DNA of 64,000 nt from Burkholderia glumae LMG 2196 = ATCC 33617 (GCF_000960995.1 NZ_CP009434.1:1116001-1180000), one strand, 5' to 3'. Positions 17,657 through 26,598 are shown, counted from the first letter of the stretch. The notes: generated by a model from the letters alone, not told the origin. Numbers and translations: made by a program.

Positions 17657-19141
17657 ATGAGCACGCCCGCCGTCCCCGCTGCCGCGCCCCCGCAGGCACG
17701 CGCGCGCCAGCACGCGCGCCGCCTGCTGGGCGAGCCGAAACACTGGGCCGCGCAGACCGGCCTCTGGACCCTCACCGCGCTGCTGATCCTGGCCCACCAG
17801 GGCACGGTGCTCACCCTCGCGTTCCCGGCGCTGTCGATCGCCACCGGCCTGTGGCTGTATTTCCGCAGCCCGGCGCGCTACGTCGGCTTTCTCTGGTGGA
17901 TGTGGTTCCTCGGTCCCGAGGTGCGCCGGCTCGCCGACTGGTCGCGCGGCGCCTACACGCCCACCAGCCTGATCCAGATCGCGCCGCTCGCGGTCACCAT
18001 GATCGCGGGGCTCGGCCTGCTGCGCCACTACCGCGTGCTCGCGCAGCGGCGCGGGCTGCCGATGCTGATGATCCTGCTCGGGCTCGGCTACGCCTATCTG
18101 GTGGGGCTGGTCTCCTCGGGCGTGCTGGCCGCCACCTACGATCTGGCGAACTGGCTCTACCCGGTGCTGATCGGCTTCCACATCGCCGTGAACGCGCGCG
18201 ACTACCCGGAATACCGCGAGGTGATCATGTCCACCTTCATCTGGGGGATGCTGGTGATGGGCGCCTACGGGATGGTGCAGTTCTTCGTCATGCCGAGCTG
18301 GGACGTGTTGTGGATGGTCGGCTCGCAGATGGCCTCGCAGGGCGAGCCGGTGGCCTACGGCGTGCGCGTGTTCAGCACCATGAATTCGTCCGGGCCGTTC
18401 GCGTTCGCGATGATGGGCGCGCTGATCTTCATGCTGGCCGCGACCCAGCGCGTGCGCTGGCTGGCCGGCGCGGCCGGCTTCATCGCCTTCATGCTGTGCC
18501 TGGTGCGCTCGACCTGGGGCGGCTGGGTGATCGCGCTCGCGGTGCAGCTCGCCAAGTCGTCGAACCGCGTGCGGGTGCGCATGGTGGTGGGCGCGATGGT
18601 GCTGGCCGGGCTGTCGGTGCCGCTGCTCACGATCGGCCCGGTGGCCGACCGGCTCGGCCAGCGGCTCGCCTCGATCACCAACCTCAAGGACGACCGCAGC
18701 TACGACGATCGCAACAAGTTCTACGCCACCTTCGCGCAGACCGCGTTCACCGACGTGGCGGGCGAGGGGCTCGGCGCGACCGGCTCGTCCACCAAGCTGT
18801 CGAGCGACAGCGGCGAGCTCGGCAAATACGGCAGCTTCGACAGCGGCGTGATGAACGTGCCGTTCGTGCTCGGCTGGCCCGGCACGCTGCTCTACCTGTC
18901 CGGCACGCTATGGCTGCTCGCGCGTGCGCTGCGCGTCTCGTTCCGGCTCAAGCAGGACAAGTACGTGGCCGCCTGCGTGAGCCTCGCGATCTCGATCTTC
19001 GCGATGCTCGTCTTCACCAACTCCCTGATCGGTACGGGAGGGTCGTTGCTGTTCATGAGTTTGTTTTCGATCTTGTCCGCGTCGCACTGGCAGAAGATCC
19101 AGCGAGCCGCCGCCGGACGCATACGGGGAGTAGACCAATGA
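17657..19141 (+). CDS. bceI: membrane protein, putative exopolysaccharide repeat-unit polymerase (Wzy-like)
   Basis: 494 residues. It has at least ten hydrophobic helices spread over the whole length (for example LWTLTALLILAHQGTVLTLAF, LIQIAPLAVTMIAGLGLL, AFAMMGALIFMLAATQRV, VGAMVLAGLSVPLLTIG, VSLAISIFAMLVFTNSLIGTGG). A large polar loop lies near residues 340-400 (DDRSYDDRNKFYATFAQTAF). This is the architecture of O-antigen-ligase/polymerase family proteins. By position it is BceI, the polymerase. The stop codon overlaps the bceJ start by 4 bp (ATGA). Confidence 0.85.
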   Translation: MSTPAVPAAAPPQARARQHARRLLGEPKHWAAQTGLWTLTALLILAHQGTVLTLAFPALSIATGLWLYFRSPARYVGFLWWMWFLGPEVRRLADWSRGAYTPTSLIQIAPLAVTMIAGLGLLRHYRVLAQRRGLPMLMILLGLGYAYLVGLVSSGVLAATYDLANWLYPVLIGFHIAVNARDYPEYREVIMSTFIWGMLVMGAYGMVQFFVMPSWDVLWMVGSQMASQGEPVAYGVRVFSTMNSSGPFAFAMMGALIFMLAATQRVRWLAGAAGFIAFMLCLVRSTWGGWVIALAVQLAKSSNRVRVRMVVGAMVLAGLSVPLLTIGPVADRLGQRLASITNLKDDRSYDDRNKFYATFAQTAFTDVAGEGLGATGSSTKLSSDSGELGKYGSFDSGVMNVPFVLGWPGTLLYLSGTLWLLARALRVSFRLKQDKYVAACVSLAISIFAMLVFTNSLIGTGGSLLFMSLFSILSASHWQKIQRAAAGRIRGVDQ

Positions 19142-20346
19142 GAATCGCCATCGTCACCCACGTGGTACGCCACAACGACGGGCAGGGGCGCGTCAACTAC
19201 GAGATCGCGCGCGCGGCGCTGGCCGAGCAGTGCGACGTCACGCTCGTCGCCTCGCACGTCGCGCCGGAGCTGCTCGAGCATCCGCGCGTGCGCTGGATTC
19301 CGGTCCGGCCGGGCCGCTTCTGGCCCACCAACCTGATGCGCCAGCAGGTGTTCGCGCTGAAGAGCGCGCTGTGGCTGTCGCGCCACCGCGCCGAATACGA
19401 CGTGCTGCACGTGAACGGCTTCATCTCGTGGGTGCGGGCCGACGTGAACACCGCGCACTTCGTGCATGGCGGCTGGTTCGCGAGCCCCTATTACCCGTTC
19501 GCGCTCACCAAGGGATTGTGGTCGGCCTATCAGTACGTCTACACGCGCGCCAACACCTTGCTCGAACGCTGGGCCTACCGCCGCTCGCGCGCGATCGTGG
19601 CGGTCTCCGGCAAGGTGGCCGACGAGATCCGCCGGATCGGCATCGACGGCAGCCGCGTCGGCGTGATCTACAACGGCGTCGACACGCGCGCGTTCGCCGG
19701 CGCGCGCGCCGATCGCGCCGCCTACGGGCTGCCGGAGGACGCGTTCCTGCTGCTGTTCGTGGGCGACCTGCGCACGCCGCGCAAGAACCTCGGCACCGTG
19801 CTCAAGGCGCTCACCAAGCTGCCCGACCACGTCCATCTGGCGGTGGCCGGCTACCTGCCGGGCAGCCCGTATCCGGACCAGGCGCGCGCGCTCGGGCTGG
19901 AGCGGCGCGTGCATTTTCTCGGGCTGGTGAAGACCATGCCGACGCTGATGTCGTCGGTGAACGCCTATGTGTTTCCGTCGCGCTACGAGGCGATGAGCCT
20001 GTCGCTGCTGGAGGCGATGGCGGCCGGCCTGCCGGTGGTGACCGCGCGCACCGCGGGCGGCGCCGAGATCATCACGGCCGACTGCGGCGTGGTGCTCGAC
20101 GATCCCGACGATCCGCACGCGCTGGCCGGCGCGATCGGCGCACTGGCACGCTCGCCCGAGCGCTGCCGCGAAATGGGCGCCGCGGCCCGCGAACTGATGG
20201 ACCAGTTCGGCTGGGCGCAGATGGGCGCCCAGTATCTCGCGCTGTACCGGCGGCTGATGCCGTCTTCCCAATCATCGGCGCACGGCGCGCCCGGCCCCGC
20301 CGCGGTGGCCGGACCCGGCCCCGTCGCCACGCAGGAGCCATTGTGA
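19138..20346 (+). CDS. bceJ: glycosyltransferase family 4
   Basis: 402 residues from ATG 19138, coupled to bceI by a 4-bp overlap. The N-terminal domain begins MRIAIVTHVVRHNDGQGRVNYE. The C-terminal donor domain has LLFVGDLRTPRKNLGTVLKAL and VFPSRYEAMSLSLLEAMAAGLPVVTARTAGG, which carries the canonical E(x7)E of GT4 retaining enzymes. The last 35 residues are a Pro/Ala-rich extension of no known role. It should build part of the heptasaccharide-type repeat unit. Confidence 0.9.
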   Translation: MRIAIVTHVVRHNDGQGRVNYEIARAALAEQCDVTLVASHVAPELLEHPRVRWIPVRPGRFWPTNLMRQQVFALKSALWLSRHRAEYDVLHVNGFISWVRADVNTAHFVHGGWFASPYYPFALTKGLWSAYQYVYTRANTLLERWAYRRSRAIVAVSGKVADEIRRIGIDGSRVGVIYNGVDTRAFAGARADRAAYGLPEDAFLLLFVGDLRTPRKNLGTVLKALTKLPDHVHLAVAGYLPGSPYPDQARALGLERRVHFLGLVKTMPTLMSSVNAYVFPSRYEAMSLSLLEAMAAGLPVVTARTAGGAEIITADCGVVLDDPDDPHALAGAIGALARSPERCREMGAAARELMDQFGWAQMGAQYLALYRRLMPSSQSSAHGAPGPAAVAGPGPVATQEPL

Positions 20347-21512
20347 TGAAAGACGCTTCCCCCTCGACGATCAAGTCGCTGCAGATCGGCATGCACTGGT
20401 TCCCCGAACGCGCGGGCGGCCTCGATCGCATGTACTACTCGCTGGTCGGCGCGCTGCCCGGCGCCGGCGTGGCCGTGCGCGGCGTGGTGGCCGGCTCGGG
20501 GCGCGTGGCGGCCGATACCGGCGGCGCGATCCGCGGCTTCGGGCCGGCCTCGCAGTCGCTGCCGCGCCGCATGATGGCCGCGCGCAGCGCGCTGCGCGAG
20601 GTGATCCGCCAGGAGCGGCCCGACGTGGTGTCGTCGCACTTCGCGCTCTACACGTTCCCGGGCCTCGACGTCACGCGCGGCATCCCGCAGGTCTCGCACT
20701 TCCAGGGGCCGTGGGCCGACGAGAGCCAGGTGGAGGGCGCCGATTCGCTCGGCCAGCGCGCCAAGCGCTATCTGGAGCAGGCCGTCTATGCGCGCGCCTC
20801 GCGGCTGATCGTGCTGTCGAGCGCGTTCGGCGAGATCCTGACCGCGCGCTACGGCATCTCGCAGGAGAAGGTGCGGATCGTGCCGGGCTGTGTGGACACC
20901 GCGCAGTTCGACCTGCCGATCACGCAGGCCGAGGCGCGCCGCAAGCTGCAACTGCCGGTGGGCCGGCCGATCGTGCTGGCGGTGCGGCGCCTCGTGCGGC
21001 GCATGGGGCTCGAGGATCTGATCGAGGCCGTGAACACCGTGCGGCGCCGCCATCCGGACGTGCTGCTGCTGATCGCCGGCAAGGGGCGGCTCGCCGAGGA
21101 GCTGCAGCAGCGCATCGACGCCGCCGGGCTCGGCGAGCACGTCAAGCTGCTCGGCTTCGTGCCCGACGAGCATCTGGCCGCGCTGTACCGCGCGGCCACC
21201 GTCAGCGTGGTGCCGACCGTCGCGCTAGAAGGCTTCGGGCTGATCACGGTGGAGTCGCTGGCCGCGGGCACGCCGGTGCTCGTCACGCCGGTGGGCGGGC
21301 TGCCGGAGGCGGTGTCGGGTCTGTCGCCCGAGCTGGTGCTGCGCGGCACCGGCGCCGATGCCATCGCCGAGGGGCTCGACGGCGCGCTGTCGGGCACGCT
21401 GAAGCTGCCCGACGCCGAGGCCTGCCGGCGCTACGCGCGCGAGAACTTCGACAACGCCGTGATCGCCAGGCGCGTCGCGCAGGTCTACGACGAGGCGATC
21501 CGGGCCGGCTAG
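20346..21512 (+). CDS. bceK: glycosyltransferase family 4
   Basis: 388 residues from ATG 20346, sharing one base with the bceJ stop. A GT4 fold: SLQIGMHWFPERAGGLDRMYY at the N-terminus, VLAVRRLVRRMGLEDLIEAV opening the donor domain, and VVPTVALEGFGLITVESLAAGTPVLVTPVGG containing the EGFGLITVE motif. It is the last gene of the bceB-K operon. The next gene is convergent, so transcription should end in the 195 bp gap, where only a weak stem is visible. No flippase or acetyltransferase follows, so those steps are encoded elsewhere. Confidence 0.9.
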   Translation: MKDASPSTIKSLQIGMHWFPERAGGLDRMYYSLVGALPGAGVAVRGVVAGSGRVAADTGGAIRGFGPASQSLPRRMMAARSALREVIRQERPDVVSSHFALYTFPGLDVTRGIPQVSHFQGPWADESQVEGADSLGQRAKRYLEQAVYARASRLIVLSSAFGEILTARYGISQEKVRIVPGCVDTAQFDLPITQAEARRKLQLPVGRPIVLAVRRLVRRMGLEDLIEAVNTVRRRHPDVLLLIAGKGRLAEELQQRIDAAGLGEHVKLLGFVPDEHLAALYRAATVSVVPTVALEGFGLITVESLAAGTPVLVTPVGGLPEAVSGLSPELVLRGTGADAIAEGLDGALSGTLKLPDAEACRRYARENFDNAVIARRVAQVYDEAIRAG

Positions 21513-21707
21513 CGAGCGCGCGGCGCGGCCCGGCGCCATCTCGCGCGATGGCGTCGCACGCGGCGAAGGGCGGGTGCGGGCCGGGCGCGGCCGGCGCTCG
21601 ACCGGTGCGGCGCTCGGTGGATCAGCGAGCCGGTCGCCGTGCCGCCCGGGAAATGCCCGGCGTGCGGCGCGGTGCGACGCCGCTCGCCTTCGCGCGGCGC
21701 GGGCGCC

Positions 21708-22478
21708 TCAATGCCGCCCTGCGCGCCATCGCCCCGGCGCGATGCCGAAGCGGCGCGTGAACGCGTGCGTGAACGCGCTCTGGTCGGCGAAGCCGAGGTC
21801 GGCCGCGATCGCGGCCAGCGTGTGGGCCGGATCGGCGAGCCGCAGCACGGCCGCGTCGAGCCGCAGCTTCAACAGGTAGCGGTGCGGCGTTTCGCCGAAC
21901 GCCTCGACGAACAGCTGATGGAACCGGCGCGGGCCGAAGCCGCAGTGCGCGGCCAGATCGGCCACGCGCAGCGGCTCGGCGAGCCGCGCGCGCAGCCAGT
22001 GGTCGATCCGCGCGAAATCGAGGCCGGCGGCCGCGCCGCGCTCGGGCGGCGAGCCGAGCAGCGCCTCGCAGAGCCGCGTCGCGGCCAGCCAGTGCAGCCG
22101 CGCCGACGGCGCAGGCGCGGCGGCTTCGGCACGCGCGGCGAGCCCGAGCGCGAATTCGTTCACCAGCGCGCCGAGCGCGGGCGCCAGCGCGAACGGCCGC
22201 GCGCGCTCGAACCAGCGTTCCGGCACGGCCAGCGAAGCCACCGGCAGATCCAGCACCAACTGGCGATTCGGGCCGAGGCCCGCATAGTCGTGGCGCGTGC
22301 CGGCCGGAATCAGCCAGGCGCGCCGGCCGTCGATGCGCTCGGCCACGCCGTCGACGGCCATCACCATCTCGCCGTCCACGCCGAGCACGACCTGATGGAA
22401 ATCGTGGAGGTCCGACGCCTCGGCCACGCCGTAGCGGCGCAGCGAGACGGACGGGCCGGCGGCGGGGGGCGCGAGCAT
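21708..22478 (-). CDS. AraC-family transcriptional regulator
   Basis: 256 residues from ATG 22478. The N-terminal half is a cupin-like sensing domain (HQVVLGVDGEMVMAVDGV, then WLIPAGTRHDYAGLG). The C-terminal ~100 residues have two helix-turn-helix units: EPLRVADLAAHCGFGPRRFHQLFVE and HTLAAIAADLGFADQSAFTHAFTRRFGIAPGRWR. The ligand is unknown. It is convergent with bceK and 69 bp downstream of the FKBP gene on the same strand. No strong ribosome site is seen, so the start is uncertain. Confidence 0.9.
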   Translation of the reverse strand: MLAPPAAGPSVSLRRYGVAEASDLHDFHQVVLGVDGEMVMAVDGVAERIDGRRAWLIPAGTRHDYAGLGPNRQLVLDLPVASLAVPERWFERARPFALAPALGALVNEFALGLAARAEAAAPAPSARLHWLAATRLCEALLGSPPERGAAAGLDFARIDHWLRARLAEPLRVADLAAHCGFGPRRFHQLFVEAFGETPHRYLLKLRLDAAVLRLADPAHTLAAIAADLGFADQSAFTHAFTRRFGIAPGRWRAGRH

Positions 22479-22546
22479 CGTCGTGAGGGGGAAGGGGGGC
22501 TTGCGAAAGGCGGCGGGCGGCGCCGGGCTGGTGGGGCCCGCCGTGC

Positions 22547-22888
22547 TCAGACGGCCAGCAGCTCGACCTCGAACACCAGCGTGGCGTTCGGCGGAATCAC
22601 GCCGCCCGCGCCGCGCGCGCCGTAGCCGAGCGAGGCCGGGATCGTCAGGCGGCGCGTGCCGCCCACCTTCATGCCCTGGACCCCTTCGTCCCAGCCCTTG
22701 ATCACCATGCCGCCGCCCAGCACGAACACGAACGGGTCGTTGCGATCCTTGCTCGAATCGAACTTCTGGCCGTCGGTCAGCCAGCCCGTGTAGTGGACGG
22801 TGACGGACTGGCCGGCCTTGGCTTCGGCGCCCGTACCTTCGGTCAGTTCTTCGTACTTGAGGCCCGAATCGGTGGTGACGACGGTCAT
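22547..22888 (-). CDS. FKBP-type peptidyl-prolyl cis-trans isomerase
   Basis: 113 residues from ATG 22888, with AGGAG 8 bp upstream. The protein is a single FKBP domain: VHYTGWLTDGQKFDSS, VLGGGMVIKGWDEGVQGMKVGG and YGARGAGGVIPPNATLVFEVELL contain the aromatic active-site residues (Tyr, Phe, Trp, Tyr, Phe). There is no signal peptide, so it acts in the cytoplasm. Relatives include the Mip-like and SlyD-independent small FKBPs of Burkholderia linked to virulence; that role is not shown here. Confidence 0.95.
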   Translation of the reverse strand: MTVVTTDSGLKYEELTEGTGAEAKAGQSVTVHYTGWLTDGQKFDSSKDRNDPFVFVLGGGMVIKGWDEGVQGMKVGGTRRLTIPASLGYGARGAGGVIPPNATLVFEVELLAV

Positions 22889-23217
22889 TCTGCAACTCCT
22901 GAGTTGAACGGAAAACCGCCATTGTAGGGGAGCCGGGCCCGGGCGTCGCGGCCGGCAGCCGCGCGTGCCCCGGCCTGCGCCGGCCAACGGCGCGCGTCTG
23001 CGGCATCCGCCACGGGCTCGCCGCGCGTGGTGCCGAAGCGCCGGCCGGGGCGCGCCGGCACCACGATCACGAGGCACGGCCACGGTCCGCTCGAACGGCG
23101 CGAACGCCCCCGGCATGATGGTCTGCACGTCCCGGCGCGGCATCGCCACGTCCAAGGGCGGCCTGCCGAGCCGCGGCCCATGGCGGCCCGAGGCCGCGCG
23201 TGCCGCGTCTGCGGTAT
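22889..23217. other. intergenic region holding no intact gene
   Basis: 329 bp between FKBP and the epimerase remnant. Frames are open but have no family signature. The missing N-terminal third of the epimerase was not found here in any frame, so it appears to have been deleted and not merely frameshifted. Confidence 0.4.
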
Positions 23218-23800
23218 GCTCTACTCGGCGTTCCAGACGCACGGTGTGCCGACCACCGCGGCCGGCGTGGCGATGCCGATCCCCGGCCGGGCCGCCGAGA
23301 CCGCCGCGCGCGACGGCATCCTGCTCGGCCTGGAAGCGGTCGAGCGCTACGAGTCGAAGGTGCCGAACCCTGCCTCGCGAGGCATCGAGCTCTGCGAGCG
23401 GATCGGCCGGCCGCACTCGAAGGCTCACCTGCACACCTATCACATCAACATCGAGGAATCCGACGTGATGACGGCGATACGCGAAACCGGCGCGCATCTC
23501 AACTATTTCCACTGCGGCGACTTCCATCGCGGCAGTCTGGGCTCGGGCCGCATCGACCTCGCGGCGATCGTTCCCGCACTGGCGGTCTCGGGCTACGCGG
23601 GGCCGATCGCGTGCGAGAGCTGCTCGTCGCGCGGGGGCGGGCAGCCGCTCGGGGGCGGGCTCGCGATCCGGCGCGAGCGCCGGCAAGACGCGCGCGCGCT
23701 GGCCTCGCACGCGCGGCGCGACACCCGCGCCCGGCTCGAGTCCGTGCTCGAGTCCGCACCGGAGGCGCTCCGGCAGGCCGAGCGCGGCCGCCTGTCATGA
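23218..23800 (+). pseudogene. sugar phosphate isomerase/epimerase (psicose 3-epimerase type), 5'-truncated remnant
   Basis: From about 23218 the frame encodes LYSAFQTHGVPTTAAG, LLGLEAVERYESKV, IGRPHSKAHLHTYHINIEES and LNYFHCGDFHRGSLGSGRID. These match the C-terminal two thirds of TIM-barrel ketose 3-epimerases. The N-terminal barrel strands are missing. The metal-binding HLDTYHMNIEE has become HLHTYHINIEES, losing an Asp ligand. The end of the protein is a low-complexity Arg/Ala stretch. A functional enzyme is very unlikely. The stop overlaps the next start by ATGA, so the old operon coupling remains. Confidence 0.7.
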
Positions 23801-24438
23801 GCACGACGCGCGAGGTGGAGTTCGCGGTGCTGCTCGCGCAACTGCGCGAGGCGACGCCGGGCGCGCGCCGGCTGGTGGCCGTGGCGGGGCCGCCCGGCGC
23901 TGGCAAGAGCACCTTCGCCGCGCGACTGGTGGCGGCGCTCAATGATGGCGCGCCCGGCCACGCGGCGCTGCTGTCGATGGACGGCTTCCACTACGACGAT
24001 CGCGTGCTGAACGCGCGCGGCCAGCGCGCACGCAAGGGTGCGCCGCATACGTTCGACGTCGACGGCCTGGCCGCGCTGCTCGCGCGGCTCGCCGCCGACG
24101 ACGGCCGTGAGATCGCCGTGCCGGTGTTCGACCGCGAGATCGAGATCGCGCGCGCGGGCGCGGCGATCGTGCCGGCGGCGGCGCGCATCGTGGTGGTGGA
24201 GGGCAACTATCTGCTGCTCGACGACGCCGCCTGGGCGCCGCTGCGCGCCATGTTCGACACCACCGTGATGCTCGCGGTGCCGCGCGCGGTGCTGATCGAG
24301 CGGCTCGCCGCGCGCTGGCAGGGCTACGGCATGGACGAGGCGGCGATCCTCGCCAAGCTCGACGGCAACGACCTGCCGAACGTCGATCTCGTGCTCGGCG
24401 GCTCGGTGCCGGCCGATTTTCTGGTCGCCAACGGCTAG
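23797..24438 (+). CDS. P-loop sugar/nucleoside kinase (FrcK-like, phosphoribulokinase/uridine kinase superfamily)
   Basis: 213 residues from ATG 23797. Walker A is AGPPGAGKSTFAARL (residues 31-45). LLSMDGFHYDDRVL is the substrate Asp motif typical of the uridine kinase/pantothenate kinase-like group. VPVFDREIEIARAG and VVVEGNYLLLDDAAW follow, the latter a Walker B-like strand. The small family is often found in sugar ABC-transporter operons (FrcK). Here it is stranded after an epimerase remnant with no transporter, so it may be a surviving fragment of a lost sugar operon. The gene itself looks intact. Confidence 0.8.
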   Translation: MSTTREVEFAVLLAQLREATPGARRLVAVAGPPGAGKSTFAARLVAALNDGAPGHAALLSMDGFHYDDRVLNARGQRARKGAPHTFDVDGLAALLARLAADDGREIAVPVFDREIEIARAGAAIVPAAARIVVVEGNYLLLDDAAWAPLRAMFDTTVMLAVPRAVLIERLAARWQGYGMDEAAILAKLDGNDLPNVDLVLGGSVPADFLVANG

Positions 24439-24672
24439 CCGCGCCGTTCCGGCTCCGGTTCCTCGTGACGGCGCCGCGCGCACCGGTGTTGTATTTCTGC
24501 CGCCGCCGCCGGCTGTTCATGGCGCGCCGCCCTTGTCCGCCCGATGCCCCGGCCCGCGCCGGTTTCAAGCGGGGCGGGCGGGCGAGGCCCGGCGGACCGT
24601 CGCGTGCCGGCCGCCGTTTGGAAGCGCGGCACTAAGGCGGGACTTGCGCGTCTGCGGCGAATCGCCGTATCT

Positions 24673-24690
24673 TTACATTGTTCAATGTAA
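24673..24690. promoter_or_regulatory. 18-bp palindromic operator upstream of the metal-dependent hydrolase gene
   Basis: TTACATTGTTCAATGTAA is a perfect 8-2-8 inverted repeat in otherwise GC-rich DNA, 85 bp before the ATG at 24775. Size and symmetry fit a TetR-type repressor site; the protein that binds it is not in the window. The rest of the 336 bp gap 24439-24774 shows no gene. Confidence 0.65.
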
Positions 24691-24774
24691 TCGATTTGGT
24701 GCGCGATCCGTGCCGCGACCCGGGCGATCGGCCCGGCGGACGCGAGGCGACGCGTGCCGCAAGGAGCACCGACG

Positions 24775-25695
24775 ATGTCCGATTCGTCCGCAGCCGCCGC
24801 CGTCGCGGCCGGCATCATGCCCGTGCGCCGGGACCTGCGCTTCGCGCTGCCGGTCGAGCGCGCCAAGGACTGGCACGGCCAGGGGCCGGCCGTCACGCAC
24901 TTCTTCAACGCGCTGTCGCTGCTGTTTCCGGCCGGCGAGCGCTTCTTCATGGATTCGGTGCGCAACTACCGCGACCGCATCGACGATCCCGTGCTCAGGC
25001 AGCAGGTGCAGGGCTTCATCGGCCAGGAGGCGATGCACACGCGCGAGCACGTGGAATACAACGAGGTGCTGCAGGCCAACCGGCTGCCCGCGCGCAAGCT
25101 CGACAAGCGCGTCTGGAAAGTGCTCGGCTGGATGAAGCGGGTCATGCCGCATTCGATGCAGCTCGCGCATACGGTGGCCGCCGAGCACTACACGGCGATG
25201 CTGGCCGGGCTGCTGCTCGACGATCCGTCGCGGCTCGACGGCGCCGAGGACGGCTACCGGCAGCTGTGGCTCTGGCACGCGCTGGAGGAAACCGAGCACA
25301 AGGCGGTCTCGTTCGATGTCTGGAACGCGGTGATGGCGCCCGGGCCGAAGCGCTACCTGATTCGGATCGGCACCTACTTGCTCACCACGCTGACGTTCTG
25401 GCCCACGGTGTTCCTGCTCCACACGCGGCTGATCCGGGCGGACCGCTCGTCCGGCCAGCGCGTGCGCGGCATGGGGCGCGTGATCCGCTTCCTGTACGGC
25501 CCGCGCCACGGCGTGTTTCCACGCATCGCGCGCGAGTGGCTGAGCTTCTTCCGGCCCGATTTCCATCCGTGGGATCACGACAATCGTCATCATCTGGCGA
25601 AGGTCGCGCAGCTGGTGGCCGAGAACCGGGCGCGGCAGGCGGGGTGGGCCGAGCCGCCGGTGCCGGCGGTGCGGCGGCGGCTCGGCGCCGCTTGA
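24775..25695 (+). CDS. predicted metal-dependent hydrolase (COG3687/PF10118)
   Basis: 306 residues from ATG 24775, with AAGGAG 8 bp upstream. The helical core has the family's conserved acidic/His pairs that suggest a di-metal site: FPAGERFFMDSVRNY (~45-60), FIGQEAMHTREHVEYNE (~82-98), AAEHYTAMLAGLLL (~137-150) and WHALEETEHKAVSFDVWN (~170-187). The pattern ExxH...ExxxH resembles ferritin-like di-iron enzymes. The substrate is unknown. Expression is probably controlled by the palindrome at 24673, and transcription ends at the terminator at 25869. Confidence 0.85.
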   Translation: MSDSSAAAAVAAGIMPVRRDLRFALPVERAKDWHGQGPAVTHFFNALSLLFPAGERFFMDSVRNYRDRIDDPVLRQQVQGFIGQEAMHTREHVEYNEVLQANRLPARKLDKRVWKVLGWMKRVMPHSMQLAHTVAAEHYTAMLAGLLLDDPSRLDGAEDGYRQLWLWHALEETEHKAVSFDVWNAVMAPGPKRYLIRIGTYLLTTLTFWPTVFLLHTRLIRADRSSGQRVRGMGRVIRFLYGPRHGVFPRIAREWLSFFRPDFHPWDHDNRHHLAKVAQLVAENRARQAGWAEPPVPAVRRRLGAA

Positions 25696-25868
25696 GCGGC
25701 ATGCCCGGCGGGCCGCGGCTGTCCGACGACGTGGCGTGCCGGTAGGGGCTGCGTGCCGGTGGCTGGCGCCGGCGGCCCGCTGGCCTGGGCGCATGCGGGC
25801 CTGAGCCGGCCGCTGGCGCTGAAGCCAGCTCGACGGGCAGCGGGCGGGCAGCGACGGAGGCCGGACCG

Positions 25869-25907
25869 AACGGCGGCGACACGCGAGTGTCGCCGCCGTT
25901 TTCGTTT
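25869..25907 (+). terminator. rho-independent terminator downstream of the hydrolase gene
   Basis: A perfect 14-bp stem (25869-25882 with 25887-25900, loop GCGA) is followed by a T-rich tract. It lies 174 bp past the stop at 25695. The rest of 25696-26135 shows no gene. Confidence 0.85.
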
Positions 25908-26135
25908 GCCCGGGCCGTTCGCGATGCCTGCGCCACCCTGGCGCGCGCAGCCTCGCGCCGCCGCGCGATCCGTTCATGTGCCCCGATTTGATCGGCGCGT
26001 GCTCCGCCGCGTTTTCGCTGCCCGCATAAAACTGTCCCCGTTTTCTCTCTCGACCCTCCCGTAGGTGGGCGGCGTTGTTACGCAGCCGCACGCATCGATC
26101 CACCGGCATCGGACCCTTGCAATCATCCGAAATTG

Positions 26136-26170
26136 GACTAATCTTGTTAGTCAATTCACTTTGAGACTAA
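26136..26170. promoter_or_regulatory. operator repeats before the RES-Xre toxin-antitoxin operon
   Basis: GACTAA occurs at 26136-26141 and 26165-26170, and its complement TTAGTC at 26147-26152. The first two form a 6-5-6 inverted repeat and the third lies 5 bp before the antitoxin ATG. This layout fits autorepression by the Xre-type antitoxin. Confidence 0.6.
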
Positions 26171-26175
26171 CAGCC

Positions 26176-26598
26176 ATGTCTCGACCCGCACCGACCCCGC
26201 AACCGCCCGCCCCGCAGCCGGAAGCGACGCCCGCGCAGATGTCCGCCGCCGGCCTGCGCGCGTTCTTCAACATTGCGCGCGACTGGAATCTGTCGACCGA
26301 CGAGCAGATCGTGCTGCTGGGCTCGCCGGGCCGCTCGACGTTCTTCAAATGGAAGGCCTCGCCGCAGACGGCGCGGCTCACGCGCGACACGCTGGAGCGG
26401 CTGTCGCTCGTGCTCGGCATCTACAAGGCGCTGCAGATCCTGCTGCCGCCCGAGGCCGCGGACGGCTGGGTCAAGCGGCCGAACCAGGCCGCGCCGTTCA
26501 ACGGCAGCCGCGCGCTCGACCGCATGCTGGCCGGCAACGTCGGCGATCTGCTCGCGGTGCGGCAGTATCTGGATGCGGTGCGGGGGGGCTGGGCGTGA
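26176..26598 (+). CDS. Xre/MbcA/ParS-type antitoxin
   Basis: 140 residues from ATG 26176. After a Pro-rich start, GLRAFFNIARDWNLSTDEQIVLLGSPGRSTFFKWK (~25-59) is the Xre-like helix-turn-helix, and LTRDTLERLSLVLGIYKALQILLP (~67-90) precedes the C-terminal DUF2384 toxin-binding part ending GNVGDLLAVRQYLDAVRGGWA. DUF2384 antitoxins block RES toxins by inserting their C-terminus into the active site and repress their own operon. The stop overlaps the toxin's GTG start (GTGA). Confidence 0.9.
   Translation: MSRPAPTPQPPAPQPEATPAQMSAAGLRAFFNIARDWNLSTDEQIVLLGSPGRSTFFKWKASPQTARLTRDTLERLSLVLGIYKALQILLPPEAADGWVKRPNQAAPFNGSRALDRMLAGNVGDLLAVRQYLDAVRGGWA

Noticed and set aside
15421..17844. 807-residue minus-strand frame
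   Set aside because: It lies opposite bceG and bceH with low-complexity composition and no ribosome site.
22547..23710. N-terminal extension of the FKBP frame to 387 residues
   Set aside because: The extension is Arg/Ala-rich and crosses the epimerase remnant on the other strand. The ATG at 22888 has a clear AGGAG and gives the normal FKBP length.
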